From: Actinomycetes bacterium
GTDB taxonomy: Bacteria > Actinomycetota > Actinomycetes > Propionibacteriales > Propionibacteriaceae
Direction of reading: 5' to 3'
DNA length: 64,000 bases
Assembly (NCBI GenBank): GCA_023460935.1
Contig: JAEWOI010000022.1
Span: 62,001 to 126,000, forward strand
Shown one piece after another: positions 41,452-49,885 of the stretch. Made by a program: the position numbers and the translations under genes. Below the pieces are notes generated by a model. That model was given only the letters and a program-made list of their open reading frames with translations. It was not told where the DNA came from and ran no database searches. Positions within the stretch are counted from its first letter, which is position 1, and each line of letters opens with the position of its first letter.

Positions 41452-42240
41452 ATGAATCCCCATGGCGCCGGAGCGGCCTGGCGCGGGGTGGCGGAAGCCT
41501 ACGCACGCTCCTTCGCCGGGCAGTGCGCCCACACCGTCGCGCCGCTGGTCGACGCGCTCGGCGTCACCCCTCGCGGAGCCTGGCTCGACGTCGGCACCGG
41601 TGCCGGGGCGGTGGCGGCCCGGGCCGTCCGGCTGGGTTGGCAGGTCGTCGCAGCGGACCCGGCTGCGGACATGCTCCGCCTGGCCCGGAGTGCAGCTCCG
41701 GGCGCGGCGCTGGTCCGGACCGCGCTTCCCGACCTGCCGTTCGCCGACGGCTCGTTCACCGCGGTGAGCGCGAACTTCGTCCTCAACCACGTGCCGGACA
41801 CGACGGCCGCCGTGACCGAACTGGCCCGGGTCACCGGCCCCGGCGGGCGGGTGGGAGTGACGGTCTGGCCGTCGGCGCCGTACCCGCTGCGCACGCTGTG
41901 GGACGAGGTGATCGCGGCGGCCGGCGTGGTCGCGCCCGGCGGCGAGCCCGCTCCGGGGACAGGCTCCCCCGAGGACCTCGCCGGCCTGCTGGCCAGCTGT
42001 GGGCTCTGGCCGGAACAGGCCTGGCTGCACACCTTCACCCACGTCGTCGATCCCGGCGTGTGGTGGAGCGGGGCCACCGGCGGGGTGGCCCGCATCGGGC
42101 AGGTCTACCTCGGCCATGACGAGCGCGGTCGCGCAGCCCTTGCCTCGGCCTTCCACCGCTGCAGCGCGCGCTACCTCGGAACCGATGGCAGGCTCCGCCT
42201 GGCGGGCGCTGCCGTGGTGGCGGTTGCGGTGCGCGAATAG
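41452..42240 (+). CDS. Class I SAM-dependent methyltransferase
   Basis: The 262-residue protein has the SAM-binding AWLDVGTGAGAVAARAVRLG, an acidic loop at VVAADPAADMLRLAR, LPDLPFADGSFTAVSANFVL and GPGGRVGVTVWPS, like the UbiE/COQ5 group. Its substrate is unknown. The start rests on ATG 41452 with a -10 box seven bases upstream and no ribosome site. The TAG stop is part of the promoter of yaaA. Confidence 0.85.
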   Translation: MNPHGAGAAWRGVAEAYARSFAGQCAHTVAPLVDALGVTPRGAWLDVGTGAGAVAARAVRLGWQVVAADPAADMLRLARSAAPGAALVRTALPDLPFADGSFTAVSANFVLNHVPDTTAAVTELARVTGPGGRVGVTVWPSAPYPLRTLWDEVIAAAGVVAPGGEPAPGTGSPEDLAGLLASCGLWPEQAWLHTFTHVVDPGVWWSGATGGVARIGQVYLGHDERGRAALASAFHRCSARYLGTDGRLRLAGAAVVAVAVRE

Positions 42241-42243
42241 GCT
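42238..42243 (+). promoter_or_regulatory. -10 box, leaderless yaaA
   Basis: TAGGCT ends seven bases before GTG 42251 and uses the TAG stop codon of the methyltransferase gene. Confidence 0.45.
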
Positions 42244-42250
42244 CACCAGC

Positions 42251-43042
42251 GTGCTGATCCTGCTCTCACCCGCCAAGTCGCTCGACTTCCAGACCCGCCC
42301 GCCGAAGGTGGCCGCGACCCAGCCGCGCCAGCTCGCCGAAGCCGAGGCGCTGGTTGAGGTGATGCGCTCGAAGTCGGTGAGCGACCTCTCGGCTCTTGCC
42401 GGGATCTCCGACGAGCTCGCAGCCCTGAACGCCGAGCGGTGGGCCCGGTTCAGCACGCCCTTCACCCGGCAGAACTCCCGGCCCGCCGTGCTCGCCTTCA
42501 ACGGCGACGTGTACCAGGGGTTCGCCGCCCGCAGCCGGTTCACCACCCGCGACTACACCGAGGCGCAGAAGACGGTGCGCATCCTGTCCGGGCTGTACGG
42601 CGTGCTGCGTCCCCTGGATCTGATCCAGCCCTACCGGCTCGAGATGGGCACGAAGCTGGCCACCGACCGCGGCCGGACGCTCTATGACTGGTGGGGCCAG
42701 GCGATCACAGCGCTGCTGAGGGAGGACCTGGCCGCTGCGCCCGGCTCGCCGGCCGTGCTCAACCTCGCCTCCAACGAGTACTTCGCAGCTGTGCACCCGG
42801 CTGACCTGGACGCCCCGGTCATCTCGCCCAGGTTCGAGGACACTGACGCCGGCGGCCGCCGTTCGGTGGTCTCGTTCTTCGCCAAGCGGGCCCGCGGTGA
42901 GCTGGCGGCCTGGCTAGTGCGCAACCGCGTCCGGACGCCCCGGGCGCTGAAGGACTTCGACGGCTCCGGCTATCGCTACGACCCGCGCGCCTCCACCCCG
43001 CAGCAGCCGGTCTTCGTCCGGCCCTTTGCCGCCCGCGCCTGA
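42251..43042 (+). CDS. yaaA: Peroxide stress protein YaaA (UPF0246)
   Basis: The 263-residue protein has all the family marks: LILLSPAKSLDF, FNGDVYQGF, ILSGLYGVLRPLDLIQPYRLE motifs, LNLASNEYF and the final KDFDGSGYRYDPRAST. In E. coli YaaA lowers free iron during peroxide stress, and the fold can bind DNA. No ribosome site is seen; a -10 box seven bases upstream suggests a leaderless message. Confidence 0.92.
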   Translation: MLILLSPAKSLDFQTRPPKVAATQPRQLAEAEALVEVMRSKSVSDLSALAGISDELAALNAERWARFSTPFTRQNSRPAVLAFNGDVYQGFAARSRFTTRDYTEAQKTVRILSGLYGVLRPLDLIQPYRLEMGTKLATDRGRTLYDWWGQAITALLREDLAAAPGSPAVLNLASNEYFAAVHPADLDAPVISPRFEDTDAGGRRSVVSFFAKRARGELAAWLVRNRVRTPRALKDFDGSGYRYDPRASTPQQPVFVRPFAARA

Positions 43043-43057
43043 TCGCGTCCAACCACA

Positions 43058-43121
43058 GACGCCCCCGAAACCCACAAACGCCCCCGAAATTCTGGCGGCG
43101 TCTGTGAGTTTCGGGGGCGTC
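43058..43121. terminator. Bidirectional hairpin between yaaA and glpC
   Basis: GACGCCCCCGAAAC (43058-43071) pairs perfectly with GTTTCGGGGGCGTC (43108-43121). A third, direct copy ACGCCCCCGAAA sits in the loop at 43079-43090, so two alternative hairpins are possible. It serves two convergent genes. Confidence 0.7.
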
Positions 43122-43138
43122 GGTGCCGGAACCGGCGG

Positions 43139-44431
43139 TCAGGACAGCCCGTAGGCCCGGTGGATCATCCAGATCGGGTGCTCGGTCTTCACCCCGGAGG
43201 ACTGCTCGATCTGCCAGCGGCAGGTCTCGGTGTCGCACAGTGCAAGGTCGGGATTGGTCTGCTGGACCATCTCGAACAAGGACTTGCCCACCGCCTGCGC
43301 GATCTCGTACTTTTCCTTCTTCAGCCCGTAGGTTCCGGCGATCCCGCAGCAGACCTTCTCGGAGTCGACCACGGTCAGGCCGGGGATCAGGCGCAGCACC
43401 TCCAGCGCCGGCTTGCCCATGCCCTGGCTCTTCAGCTGGCACGGGGCGTGGTAGGGCACCGTCATCTCGATCGGCTGGAAGTCGGTGGGCAGCTCCCCGG
43501 CGTCGTGCAGGTCGAGCAGGAACTCCATCATGTCGCGGATCCGGGTGCCGACGTCGGCCAGCGCCTCTGCCTGCACGCCCATGATCTCGTGCGCCTCGTG
43601 CTTCAGCATGCCGGTGCACGACCCGGACGAGGACACGATGGTCAGGTCGGTGCCTGCTGAGCGCAGTTGCTCGCACAGCTTCAGCACCGAGTCGGTGGCC
43701 TGGTCGAACAACCCGTTGGACTGCTGGGCCAGGCCACAGCACCCCTGCTTCGGGACGAGCACCTCGTACCCGAGGTGCTCGAGCACCTCGATCGACTTCT
43801 TCGACGTCTCCACCTCGAAGTAGCCGCCGGCGCAGCCGTGGAAGAACACCACCGGGCCGCGGGTCGGCTTTCGGGTGGGGGCCGGGCGCTTCTTCAGCCA
43901 ACCCTGCAGGGTCTGGGTCTGCGCGGGCGGCATGGGTGCGTTGCGGTGCACCTTGAACACCTTCTCCACGACCGTGCGGATCGGCTTGTTGGCCAGCACG
44001 GCGTTGGCGATCGGCGCCACCGGCGTCATCATCGTGCCCATCAGCGTGGTCTGCGAGATCAGCTTGTCGCGCAGCGGCATGTGGTCGGCCTTCATCACCG
44101 CGCGCGCCTGGCTGTTCAGCTCAGCGACGTGGACGCCTTGGGGGCAGACCAGCGTGCAGGTGCCACAGCTGGAGCAGTAGTCGAGGGAGTGGTCGACGCT
44201 CTCGCCGTGGCGGAACCGCTCGGCCTGCGGCCCGACGTACTTCGGCCCGCTGAACAGCTCCGTCACCGCCGAGACCGGGCACATCGTCTCGCAGATGGTG
44301 CACTTCACGCAGGAGTCGAGGCTCGCGCGGGCCACCTCGTGCCCGGCGAACTCGAGGCCGTGCACGGTCGCCACCGGAAGGTGCGAGGGAACGGGGTTCT
44401 CCTCCGAGCGTGGCTTCTCATCAAGGCTCAT
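43139..44431 (-). CDS. glpC: Anaerobic glycerol-3-phosphate dehydrogenase subunit C
   Basis: The 430-residue protein has two [4Fe-4S] motifs (CVKCTICETMCP and CSSCGTCTLVCP) and two CCG domains (FFHGCAGGYF...PKQGCCGLAQ and YHAPCQLKSQG...EKVCCGIAGTYG). It anchors GlpAB and passes electrons towards menaquinone. The start overlaps the glpB stop (ATGA), making it third in glpABC. Confidence 0.94.
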   Translation of the reverse strand: MSLDEKPRSEENPVPSHLPVATVHGLEFAGHEVARASLDSCVKCTICETMCPVSAVTELFSGPKYVGPQAERFRHGESVDHSLDYCSSCGTCTLVCPQGVHVAELNSQARAVMKADHMPLRDKLISQTTLMGTMMTPVAPIANAVLANKPIRTVVEKVFKVHRNAPMPPAQTQTLQGWLKKRPAPTRKPTRGPVVFFHGCAGGYFEVETSKKSIEVLEHLGYEVLVPKQGCCGLAQQSNGLFDQATDSVLKLCEQLRSAGTDLTIVSSSGSCTGMLKHEAHEIMGVQAEALADVGTRIRDMMEFLLDLHDAGELPTDFQPIEMTVPYHAPCQLKSQGMGKPALEVLRLIPGLTVVDSEKVCCGIAGTYGLKKEKYEIAQAVGKSLFEMVQQTNPDLALCDTETCRWQIEQSSGVKTEHPIWMIHRAYGLS

Positions 44432-45744
44432 GCCAACTCCTCCAGGATCGCATCGACGGCCCGCATCGCGCTGCCGAGCGCGATGCCGTCACCGGACTTC
44501 TCCGACCAGCGCGACGACCCGGCCAGCACCCCGCCCGCCGCGTGAAGATTCGAGTGCACGACCGCGCCACTGCCGTCCACTACCCGCATGTCCGCCCCGA
44601 CGCGCAGGCCGGCCTTGAACAGCGGCTGTTCAGCACCCCAGTAGTCCCCGTGCACGAGCTCGCCCTCGGCGCGCTCCACCGGGAGGCCGAACAGGGTCTC
44701 GGTGACGTTGCCGTGGGAGTCCAGCTCCAGGCCACCGGACTCGAAGCCGCCGGTGGCCAGCACGAACGCGTCCGCTACGAACTCGCGCGGGGCGCCTGCC
44801 GTCGCGGCCACCACCGCCTGGACGGAACCGCCGGCGGCTCGCACCGACACCACCCGGCTGCCGGTCACCACCCGTACCCCTGCGGCCTTGGCCCGGTCCA
44901 ACAGCGCGTTGTTCAGGCGCATGCCCGGCACCGACGGGGGCGGCAACGGGATTTCGAACACCGGGTGTCCGAGCTTCTCGGTCAGGTCGTGGAAGGCAGT
45001 GAGGTCCTTCACGCCCACCACGGCCGGCAGGCCGACGGTCTCGCCTTCGTTGAGCAGCGGCGCAAGGGTGGCGACGAACCGCTCCCGGAAGGCCGGGTCG
45101 TCGAATGCCCTGGCGTAGGTGAGCCCGAAGGAGTCCACCTCTCCCTCGCGGGCGGGCACGTCCACCATCAGGTGGCGTGCGGCCAGCCGGCCACCGTCGG
45201 GCAGTTGCGTGCGGGCGAGGTTCTCCGCGACCAGCCGCGGGTGGAAGTCCTTCAGGCGGCGCAGGCCGACGATGACGACCTTTGCCCCGTCCCGGACGTG
45301 GCCGGCCAGCATGGTGGGCTGCACCAGGCAGGTCGGACGGATGGCGCCGACCGCGGTGGGCAGCTGGTAGTTGGCTTCCGCGTCCCCGACCAGCAGCTCG
45401 GGAAGGAGTTGCTTCAGGTAGTCGATGCCGGCGTGCACCGGAGCCGCGCCCAGCGTCGCGTACGGGTGTTCGGGACGGGCGGAGGCCACGGCCGAGAGGG
45501 TGAGGATCGGGTTGGTCACCCGATCCGGGCTGTAGCCGAGCACGTCGATCGTGCCCTGCCCCAGCTGCAGGCCGCCGATGCCCTTGGCCAGCAGGGTCAC
45601 CCCGACGCCCGCGGACGCCAGGCGGTTGGCTGCGACCAGGCCGGCGAGGCCGGCCCCGATGACGACTACGCGGCTCGCAGTGGGGTCCCCGCGGAGTTGT
45701 TCGGGGGAGCGCAGCGGAGGAGAAGAACTCTGCGGGGTAATCAC
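44428..45744 (-). CDS. glpB: Anaerobic glycerol-3-phosphate dehydrogenase subunit B
   Basis: The 438-residue flavoprotein begins with a Rossmann FAD loop (VVVIGAGLAGLVAANRLASA), has a middle region ILGLTYARAF-like SFGLTYARAFDDPAFRERFV, and ends with the second FAD site of GlpB proteins (AAGGVLAGSSRWSEKSGDG). It works with GlpA in the membrane-associated complex. It overlaps both neighbours by four bases, so all three subunits are translationally coupled. Confidence 0.92.
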   Translation of the reverse strand: MITPQSSSPPLRSPEQLRGDPTASRVVVIGAGLAGLVAANRLASAGVGVTLLAKGIGGLQLGQGTIDVLGYSPDRVTNPILTLSAVASARPEHPYATLGAAPVHAGIDYLKQLLPELLVGDAEANYQLPTAVGAIRPTCLVQPTMLAGHVRDGAKVVIVGLRRLKDFHPRLVAENLARTQLPDGGRLAARHLMVDVPAREGEVDSFGLTYARAFDDPAFRERFVATLAPLLNEGETVGLPAVVGVKDLTAFHDLTEKLGHPVFEIPLPPPSVPGMRLNNALLDRAKAAGVRVVTGSRVVSVRAAGGSVQAVVAATAGAPREFVADAFVLATGGFESGGLELDSHGNVTETLFGLPVERAEGELVHGDYWGAEQPLFKAGLRVGADMRVVDGSGAVVHSNLHAAGGVLAGSSRWSEKSGDGIALGSAMRAVDAILEELA

Positions 45745-47318
45745 TGGGCCACCTCACTCTCGGGCTGGGGCAGGTGCTCGACGTCGAGCGTGCCCTGGAA
45801 GATCCAGTTGTCCAGGGCGGTCTGGCGAACCTGCTGGCCGTAGAGGATCGGCCACAACCCGATCCAGCGGTTCTTCAGGAACAGCCGCAGCAGCCCCGTG
45901 GCCCGCGCCACGTCGATGTGGTCGCCCTCGTGCGCGATGCCGGTGGCGCGCATCGAGCAGAAGCCCCCCTGGCAGGGGCCCATGCCGAGCCGGGTCTGGC
46001 GGCGCACATCGTCGAAGCTGCCCTTGGGCTGCTCGGCCAGCGCCTCGGTGAACATCCGGCGGCTCATCAGCTCGCACTCGCAGATGATCTGGTCGTCGAG
46101 GCGGTCCTCCTCGCGCTCCTCGAGCCGGTGGGTGACGACGTAGTTCTTCGTCTTCTCCGGTCCGGGGATGTGCTCCTCGGCCGTGCGGCAGGCCCGCTGC
46201 TCGCCGAGCTTGGCGCACATCGCGTCGACGATGTGCTCTGCCATCAGCCGGTAGGTGGTGAGCTTGCCGCCGCCGATCGTGAGCATGCCGTCGAGGCCGT
46301 CGCGCTCGGTGTGGTCGATCACCGCCATGCCGCGGCTCATGTGCCGGGTGTCGGAGGCGGAGACCCGCTTGTCCTTGATCAGCGGCCGGGCGCCGGCCCA
46401 GGCGTGCAGGGCGCGCGCGTTGCGGAAGCCGGGGATCAGCACCTCGCCGGCGTCCAGCATCTGCTGCACCTCGTCGCGCTCGATCGCGAGGTTGTCCGGG
46501 TCGTCGACCTTCACGTCCGTGGTGCCGATGATGCTCACCGTGTGCACCGGGACGAGGATGTCGCCGTCCGCCGGGTAGATGCAGCGGTTGACCACCCGGT
46601 TCACCAGCCGGTGGTTCATCGCGATCATGATGCCGCGGCCGGGGATCACGTCGACGGGCGCGCAGTCGGCCATGGCCGCGATCTGCCCGGCCCACGGACC
46701 GGCGCAGTTCAGCACGAAGCCGCAGTCGATCTGCACCTCCTCACCGGTCCTGACGTCGGTGCAGTGCACGCGGGAGACCCGGTCGCCGTCCCGGTCGATC
46801 TTCGTCACCCGGTGGTAGGTCAGGATGTGCGCGCCGTGGGCCTTGGCCGAATTGGCGGCGCCCCAGACCAGCTGCCAGCCGTCCACGGAGCCGTCCTCGA
46901 CCTCGATGGCCCGCAGGATGCCCGGGTTCAGCCTCGGCTCCGCGCGCAGCGCCTCGGCGACGCTCACCTCGCGAGCCGGCACCCCGGTGGCGGCGGCCCC
47001 GGCGAGGAACTTGTCCGCGAACGCCGGGTCGTCCCCGGGGCAGGTGACGAAGTAGCCGCCGGTCGTCTCGATCGCAGACGACTGGATGCGGGTCAGGATG
47101 GCGTTCTCCTGCGCGCACTCGGTGGCCGAGAGCGGGTCGCTCACCACGTACCGACCACCAGAGTGCAGCAGGCCGTGGAACCGGCCCGTGGTGCCCTGGC
47201 CGAGGTCGGCCCGGTCGAGCAGCACGGTGCTGTAGCCGCGCATCGCGACGTCGCGCACCACGCCGGCCCCGGTGGAGCCGCCACCGATGACCACGACGTC
47301 AACCGCCAGCTTTCTCAC
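45741..47318 (-). CDS. glpA: Anaerobic glycerol-3-phosphate dehydrogenase subunit A
   Basis: The 525-residue catalytic subunit has the FAD loop VVVIGGGSTGAGVVRDVAMR, the DAO core (GRFHGLLHSGGRYVV, ALHAWAGARPLI, GGGKLTTYRLMAEH) and a C-terminal BFD-type iron-sulfur region (ICECELMSRR...MGPCQGGFC). It oxidises glycerol 3-phosphate to dihydroxyacetone phosphate. AGGAGGTC lies directly before the GTG start. A palindrome at 47378-47390 sits about 60 bases upstream. Confidence 0.95.
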   Translation of the reverse strand: MRKLAVDVVVIGGGSTGAGVVRDVAMRGYSTVLLDRADLGQGTTGRFHGLLHSGGRYVVSDPLSATECAQENAILTRIQSSAIETTGGYFVTCPGDDPAFADKFLAGAAATGVPAREVSVAEALRAEPRLNPGILRAIEVEDGSVDGWQLVWGAANSAKAHGAHILTYHRVTKIDRDGDRVSRVHCTDVRTGEEVQIDCGFVLNCAGPWAGQIAAMADCAPVDVIPGRGIMIAMNHRLVNRVVNRCIYPADGDILVPVHTVSIIGTTDVKVDDPDNLAIERDEVQQMLDAGEVLIPGFRNARALHAWAGARPLIKDKRVSASDTRHMSRGMAVIDHTERDGLDGMLTIGGGKLTTYRLMAEHIVDAMCAKLGEQRACRTAEEHIPGPEKTKNYVVTHRLEEREEDRLDDQIICECELMSRRMFTEALAEQPKGSFDDVRRQTRLGMGPCQGGFCSMRATGIAHEGDHIDVARATGLLRLFLKNRWIGLWPILYGQQVRQTALDNWIFQGTLDVEHLPQPESEVAQ

Positions 47319-47377
47319 GAAGACCTCCTAGCTCCTGCAAGCCGGTGGCCCCCTGGATCGCCATCGACGTGCGGGCA

Positions 47378-47390
47378 GCGCACAGTGCGC
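47378..47390. promoter_or_regulatory. Candidate operator upstream of glpABC
   Basis: GCGCACAGTGCGC is a perfect palindrome apart from its centre base, between the glpA start and the end of the regulator gene. Position suggests a regulator site; which protein binds is unknown. The 196-base gap holds no gene. Confidence 0.35.
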
Positions 47391-47514
47391 CGTCCCCAAA
47401 CAGGCTAATCAGTCATTCCCCGTACCCAGCAGCCTGAACGGCAAGGTCGCTCAGACGTGCAGGGCCGAAGTGCCGCCATGGGAAATCGACACCGGCCTTC
47501 CGGCGGGCCCCCGG

Positions 47515-48471
47515 TCAGCCCCGGATGCGGTCGAGCACCGCCCGCGCGGTGCCCTCGTCGAGGACGATGTCGGTGGCCACGCCGGCCCGCAGCGCACCCA
47601 CGACGGCCGGGGCGCGGCCCGGGTCGGCCACGACGGCGATCCGCCGCGGCACCTGCTGCAGTTCCGCCGGGGTGAGGCCGGTGGCCCGGTCGTTGTAGGC
47701 GATGTCGGCGTACGAGCCGTCCTCGCGCAGCAGCACTGTGCAGACGTCGCCGACGACGCCGTCGGCTGCGAGCTGGCGCATGTCGGAGCCGTCCATGTAG
47801 CCGGCGGTGTAGACGTGGGAGGGCACCCGGCCCTCGAGACAGCCGATGCCGAAGACGGCCAGGTCGAGCTTGCGCTGCAGGGTCAGCACGTTCTGCACCG
47901 AGCGCTCGCGCCACATCGCCTGCTTGGTTGCCGCATAGTCGAAGAAGGTCGGGACGGGGAACAGCACCACCTGGGCGTCGAAGGCGTCGGCTATCGACTG
48001 CAGGATCTCGCCGATGTAGGGGATGCCGGAGCTGCGCTGGTTGGCGCCACCGTTGATCTGCACCACCGTCGCCCCGACCAGCGGGCGGCGGCCGAGGTGG
48101 CGCACGACGTGGGAGAGGGTGACCCCCCACGCCACCCCGATCAGGTGGTGGTCGTCGACCGCCTCGGTGATCAGCCGGCCGGCGAGGCGGGCCACCTGGT
48201 CGAACCGGGTGTTCTCGTTGGCGTTCTCGCGAACCGAGACCATGTGCACCCGGACGCCGAAGTGCCGGCTCAGTGTGGCCGCCAGCGGGGACTGCGAGCC
48301 GCTGTGGTCGGCAAGGCTGATCCGCACCAGACCGGTCTCCCGCGCGTCCTTCAGCAACCGCGAAACCGACGACCTCGACAGCCGCAGCTGGTGGGCGATG
48401 CTCTCCATCGTTTCGCCCTGTATGTAGTAGCGGGAGGCCGCTTGGTACATGTCCTCGTAGCGCTCGTTCAC
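47515..48471 (-). CDS. SorC-family regulator of the glycerol genes
   Basis: The 318-residue protein has an N-terminal helix-turn-helix (YYIQGETMESIAHQLRLSRS, then SVSRLLKDARETGLVRISL) and a SorC effector domain with LIGVAWGVTLSHVVRHL, GATVVQINGGA and RRIAVVADPGRAPAVVGALR. It lies between glpABC and glpFK, so control of glycerol use is likely. GTG 48471 has AAGG eight bases upstream; GTG 48492 would add seven residues but has no ribosome site. It is a paralogue of the regulator at 23567. Confidence 0.85.
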   Translation of the reverse strand: MNERYEDMYQAASRYYIQGETMESIAHQLRLSRSSVSRLLKDARETGLVRISLADHSGSQSPLAATLSRHFGVRVHMVSVRENANENTRFDQVARLAGRLITEAVDDHHLIGVAWGVTLSHVVRHLGRRPLVGATVVQINGGANQRSSGIPYIGEILQSIADAFDAQVVLFPVPTFFDYAATKQAMWRERSVQNVLTLQRKLDLAVFGIGCLEGRVPSHVYTAGYMDGSDMRQLAADGVVGDVCTVLLREDGSYADIAYNDRATGLTPAELQQVPRRIAVVADPGRAPAVVGALRAGVATDIVLDEGTARAVLDRIRG

Positions 48472-48486
48472 CCTCGCAACCTTCCC

Positions 48487-48502
48487 GTGCACGTTCGTGC
48501 AC
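48487..48502. promoter_or_regulatory. GTGCAC inverted repeat at the regulator start
   Basis: GTGCACGTTCGTGCAC consists of two self-palindromic GTGCAC hexamers four bases apart, at the 5' end of the regulator gene. It could be an autoregulatory site. Confidence 0.35.
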
Positions 48503-48607
48503 AGGTCTAGCGCATGCGTTCAAGGGTTAGCAAGATGGCCTCACCGGAAGGGGTGGGCAGTGACCGTGCCCCTATGGTCGTGGTTCAGCGGGGTACGAAG
48601 GAGTCAG

Positions 48608-48889
48608 ATGAACCTCTCAGCGGTGGACGCCAACGCGCGCACCCTTGAGGGCTCCACGGGCATCAAGGAAGAGCCCGATCCCGCCAATCAACCCCACCCC
48701 TCGCGTCGGCACCGGAGAGCCTCGGCCGACGTGATTTCCCTGCAGGCTCCGGTACCGCGAACCGGTCACCGCCAAGTCAGCCGCTGCGCAGTGGGCGCCG
48801 GGCTGTCCCCCAGTTCACCGGCCAGGTGCGGGCTGCCTCCCAACGGGCGAGTGAGGCGCGGCACGAACGGACGGCGACTGTCCCAATAG
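48608..48889 (+). CDS. Doubtful 93-residue reading frame upstream of glpF
   Basis: The ATG has a good AAGGAG four to five bases upstream. The first 20 or so codons show actinobacterial codon use, after which the product becomes Arg/Pro-rich and unstructured (HPSRRHRRASADV). No family is recognised. It may be a leader peptide, a decayed gene or chance. Confidence 0.2.
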   Translation: MNLSAVDANARTLEGSTGIKEEPDPANQPHPSRRHRRASADVISLQAPVPRTGHRQVSRCAVGAGLSPSSPARCGLPPNGRVRRGTNGRRLSQ

Positions 48890-48945
48890 GCGCACGTCTG
48901 AACAAGACACACACATAGCCTGCGTCCGTTCCGGACGCCCAAACT

Positions 48946-48963
48946 GACACCAGAGTTGGTGTC
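48946..48963. promoter_or_regulatory. Candidate glpF operator
   Basis: GACACCA-GAGT-TGGTGTC is a perfect inverted repeat with seven-base arms, ending 16 bases before the glpF GTG. It is well placed to block transcription of glpF (and glpK). Confidence 0.5.
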
Positions 48964-48979
48964 TGAAAGTGAGAAAGAA

Positions 48980-49723
48980 GTGCTGGGGACCATTTTCCTC
49001 TCAGAGGTAGTCGGCACAGCGATGCTGCTCCTCCTCGGTGGTGGCGTCGTCGCCAACACCGCGTTGACCAAGACCAAGGGCAACGGCACCGGGTTCCTGT
49101 TCGTGAACTGGGGCTGGGGTCTGGCGGTCTTCGCCGGCGTCCTGGTGTCCTACAAGTCCGGCGGCCACCTGAACCCGGCCGTCACGCTGGGCGTGCTCGC
49201 TTCCGGCGCGAAGGAGTTCGTGCCCGGTGTGCCGGTTGACGCCATGTCGATCCTCACCTACATCGCCGCGCAGATGGTCGGCGCGATCATCGGTGCAGTG
49301 CTGTGCTGGCTCTCCTACAAGCAGCACTTCGATGATGAGCCCGAGGCGGCCACCAAGCTCGGCGTGTTCTCGACCGGCCCGCAGTACCGCAGCTACGGCT
49401 GGAACCTGGTCACCGAGGCCATCGCGACCTTCGTGCTGGTGTTCGTGGTGCTCGCCGCCGGTCACTGGCAGTCGAGCCCGCTCGGCTGGCTGAGCGCCCT
49501 CGGCGTCGGCCTCCTGGTCGTCGGTATCGGCGCCTCCCTCGGTGGCCCGACCGGCTACGCCATCAACCCTGCCCGTGACCTCGGCCCGCGCATTGCGCAC
49601 GCCTTCCTGCCGATCAAGGGCAAGGGCGACTCCGACTGGGGTTACTCCTGGGTTCCGGTGGTCGGCCCGATCATCGGTGGTGTGATCGCCGGTCTGGTTG
49701 CCGGCGTGCTGCTGCCTGCCTGA
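48980..49723 (+). CDS. glpF: Glycerol uptake facilitator (aquaglyceroporin)
   Basis: The 247-residue MIP channel has six spans and both NPA boxes: HLNPAVTLGV (first) and AINPARDLGPR (second, with the Asp typical of glyceroporins). It lets glycerol diffuse in for trapping by GlpK. Three starts are possible (TTG 48956, GTG 48959, GTG 48980); 48980 is chosen because it gives a family-length N-terminus and lies after the palindromic operator. Confidence 0.92.
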   Translation: MLGTIFLSEVVGTAMLLLLGGGVVANTALTKTKGNGTGFLFVNWGWGLAVFAGVLVSYKSGGHLNPAVTLGVLASGAKEFVPGVPVDAMSILTYIAAQMVGAIIGAVLCWLSYKQHFDDEPEAATKLGVFSTGPQYRSYGWNLVTEAIATFVLVFVVLAAGHWQSSPLGWLSALGVGLLVVGIGASLGGPTGYAINPARDLGPRIAHAFLPIKGKGDSDWGYSWVPVVGPIIGGVIAGLVAGVLLPA

Positions 49724-49743
49724 CCCGCTGGAGATCCCGGGGG

Positions 49744-49771
49744 GGGTGGGCGGGCTCGGGCGGGCCCACCC
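49744..49771. terminator. Hairpin after glpF
   Basis: GGGTGGGC (49744-49751) pairs with GCCCACCC (49764-49771). It lies 21 bases past the glpF stop and could trim or attenuate the glpF-glpK transcript. Confidence 0.4.
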
Positions 49772-49805
49772 GACCCGGGCCATTACCCACCCCCGGCACA
49801 AGAAA

Positions 49806-49835
49806 AGAGCGGGCCGGTGGCCGCCGACCCGCTCT
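49806..49835. terminator. Hairpin before glpK with a T tract on the minus strand
   Basis: AGAGCGGG (49806-49813) pairs with CCCGCTCT (49828-49835). Read on the minus strand the stem is followed by TTTTCTTG, the form of an intrinsic terminator against transcription antisense to glpK. Confidence 0.4.
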
Positions 49836-49885
49836 GGTGAAGCAATCACCATCCTTACCGAACAATGATGTGGAAGGAATTATCC

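Larger units (their letters stand above)
48493..48979. other. Regulatory gap between the SorC regulator and glpF
   Basis: This stretch of about 490 bases holds the divergent promoters of the regulator and glpF, candidate operators at 48487-48502 and 48946-48963, and a weak short reading frame at 48608-48889. A -10-like TAGCCT lies at 48916-48921 for glpF. It is less GC-biased at third positions than the surrounding genes. Confidence 0.5.
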
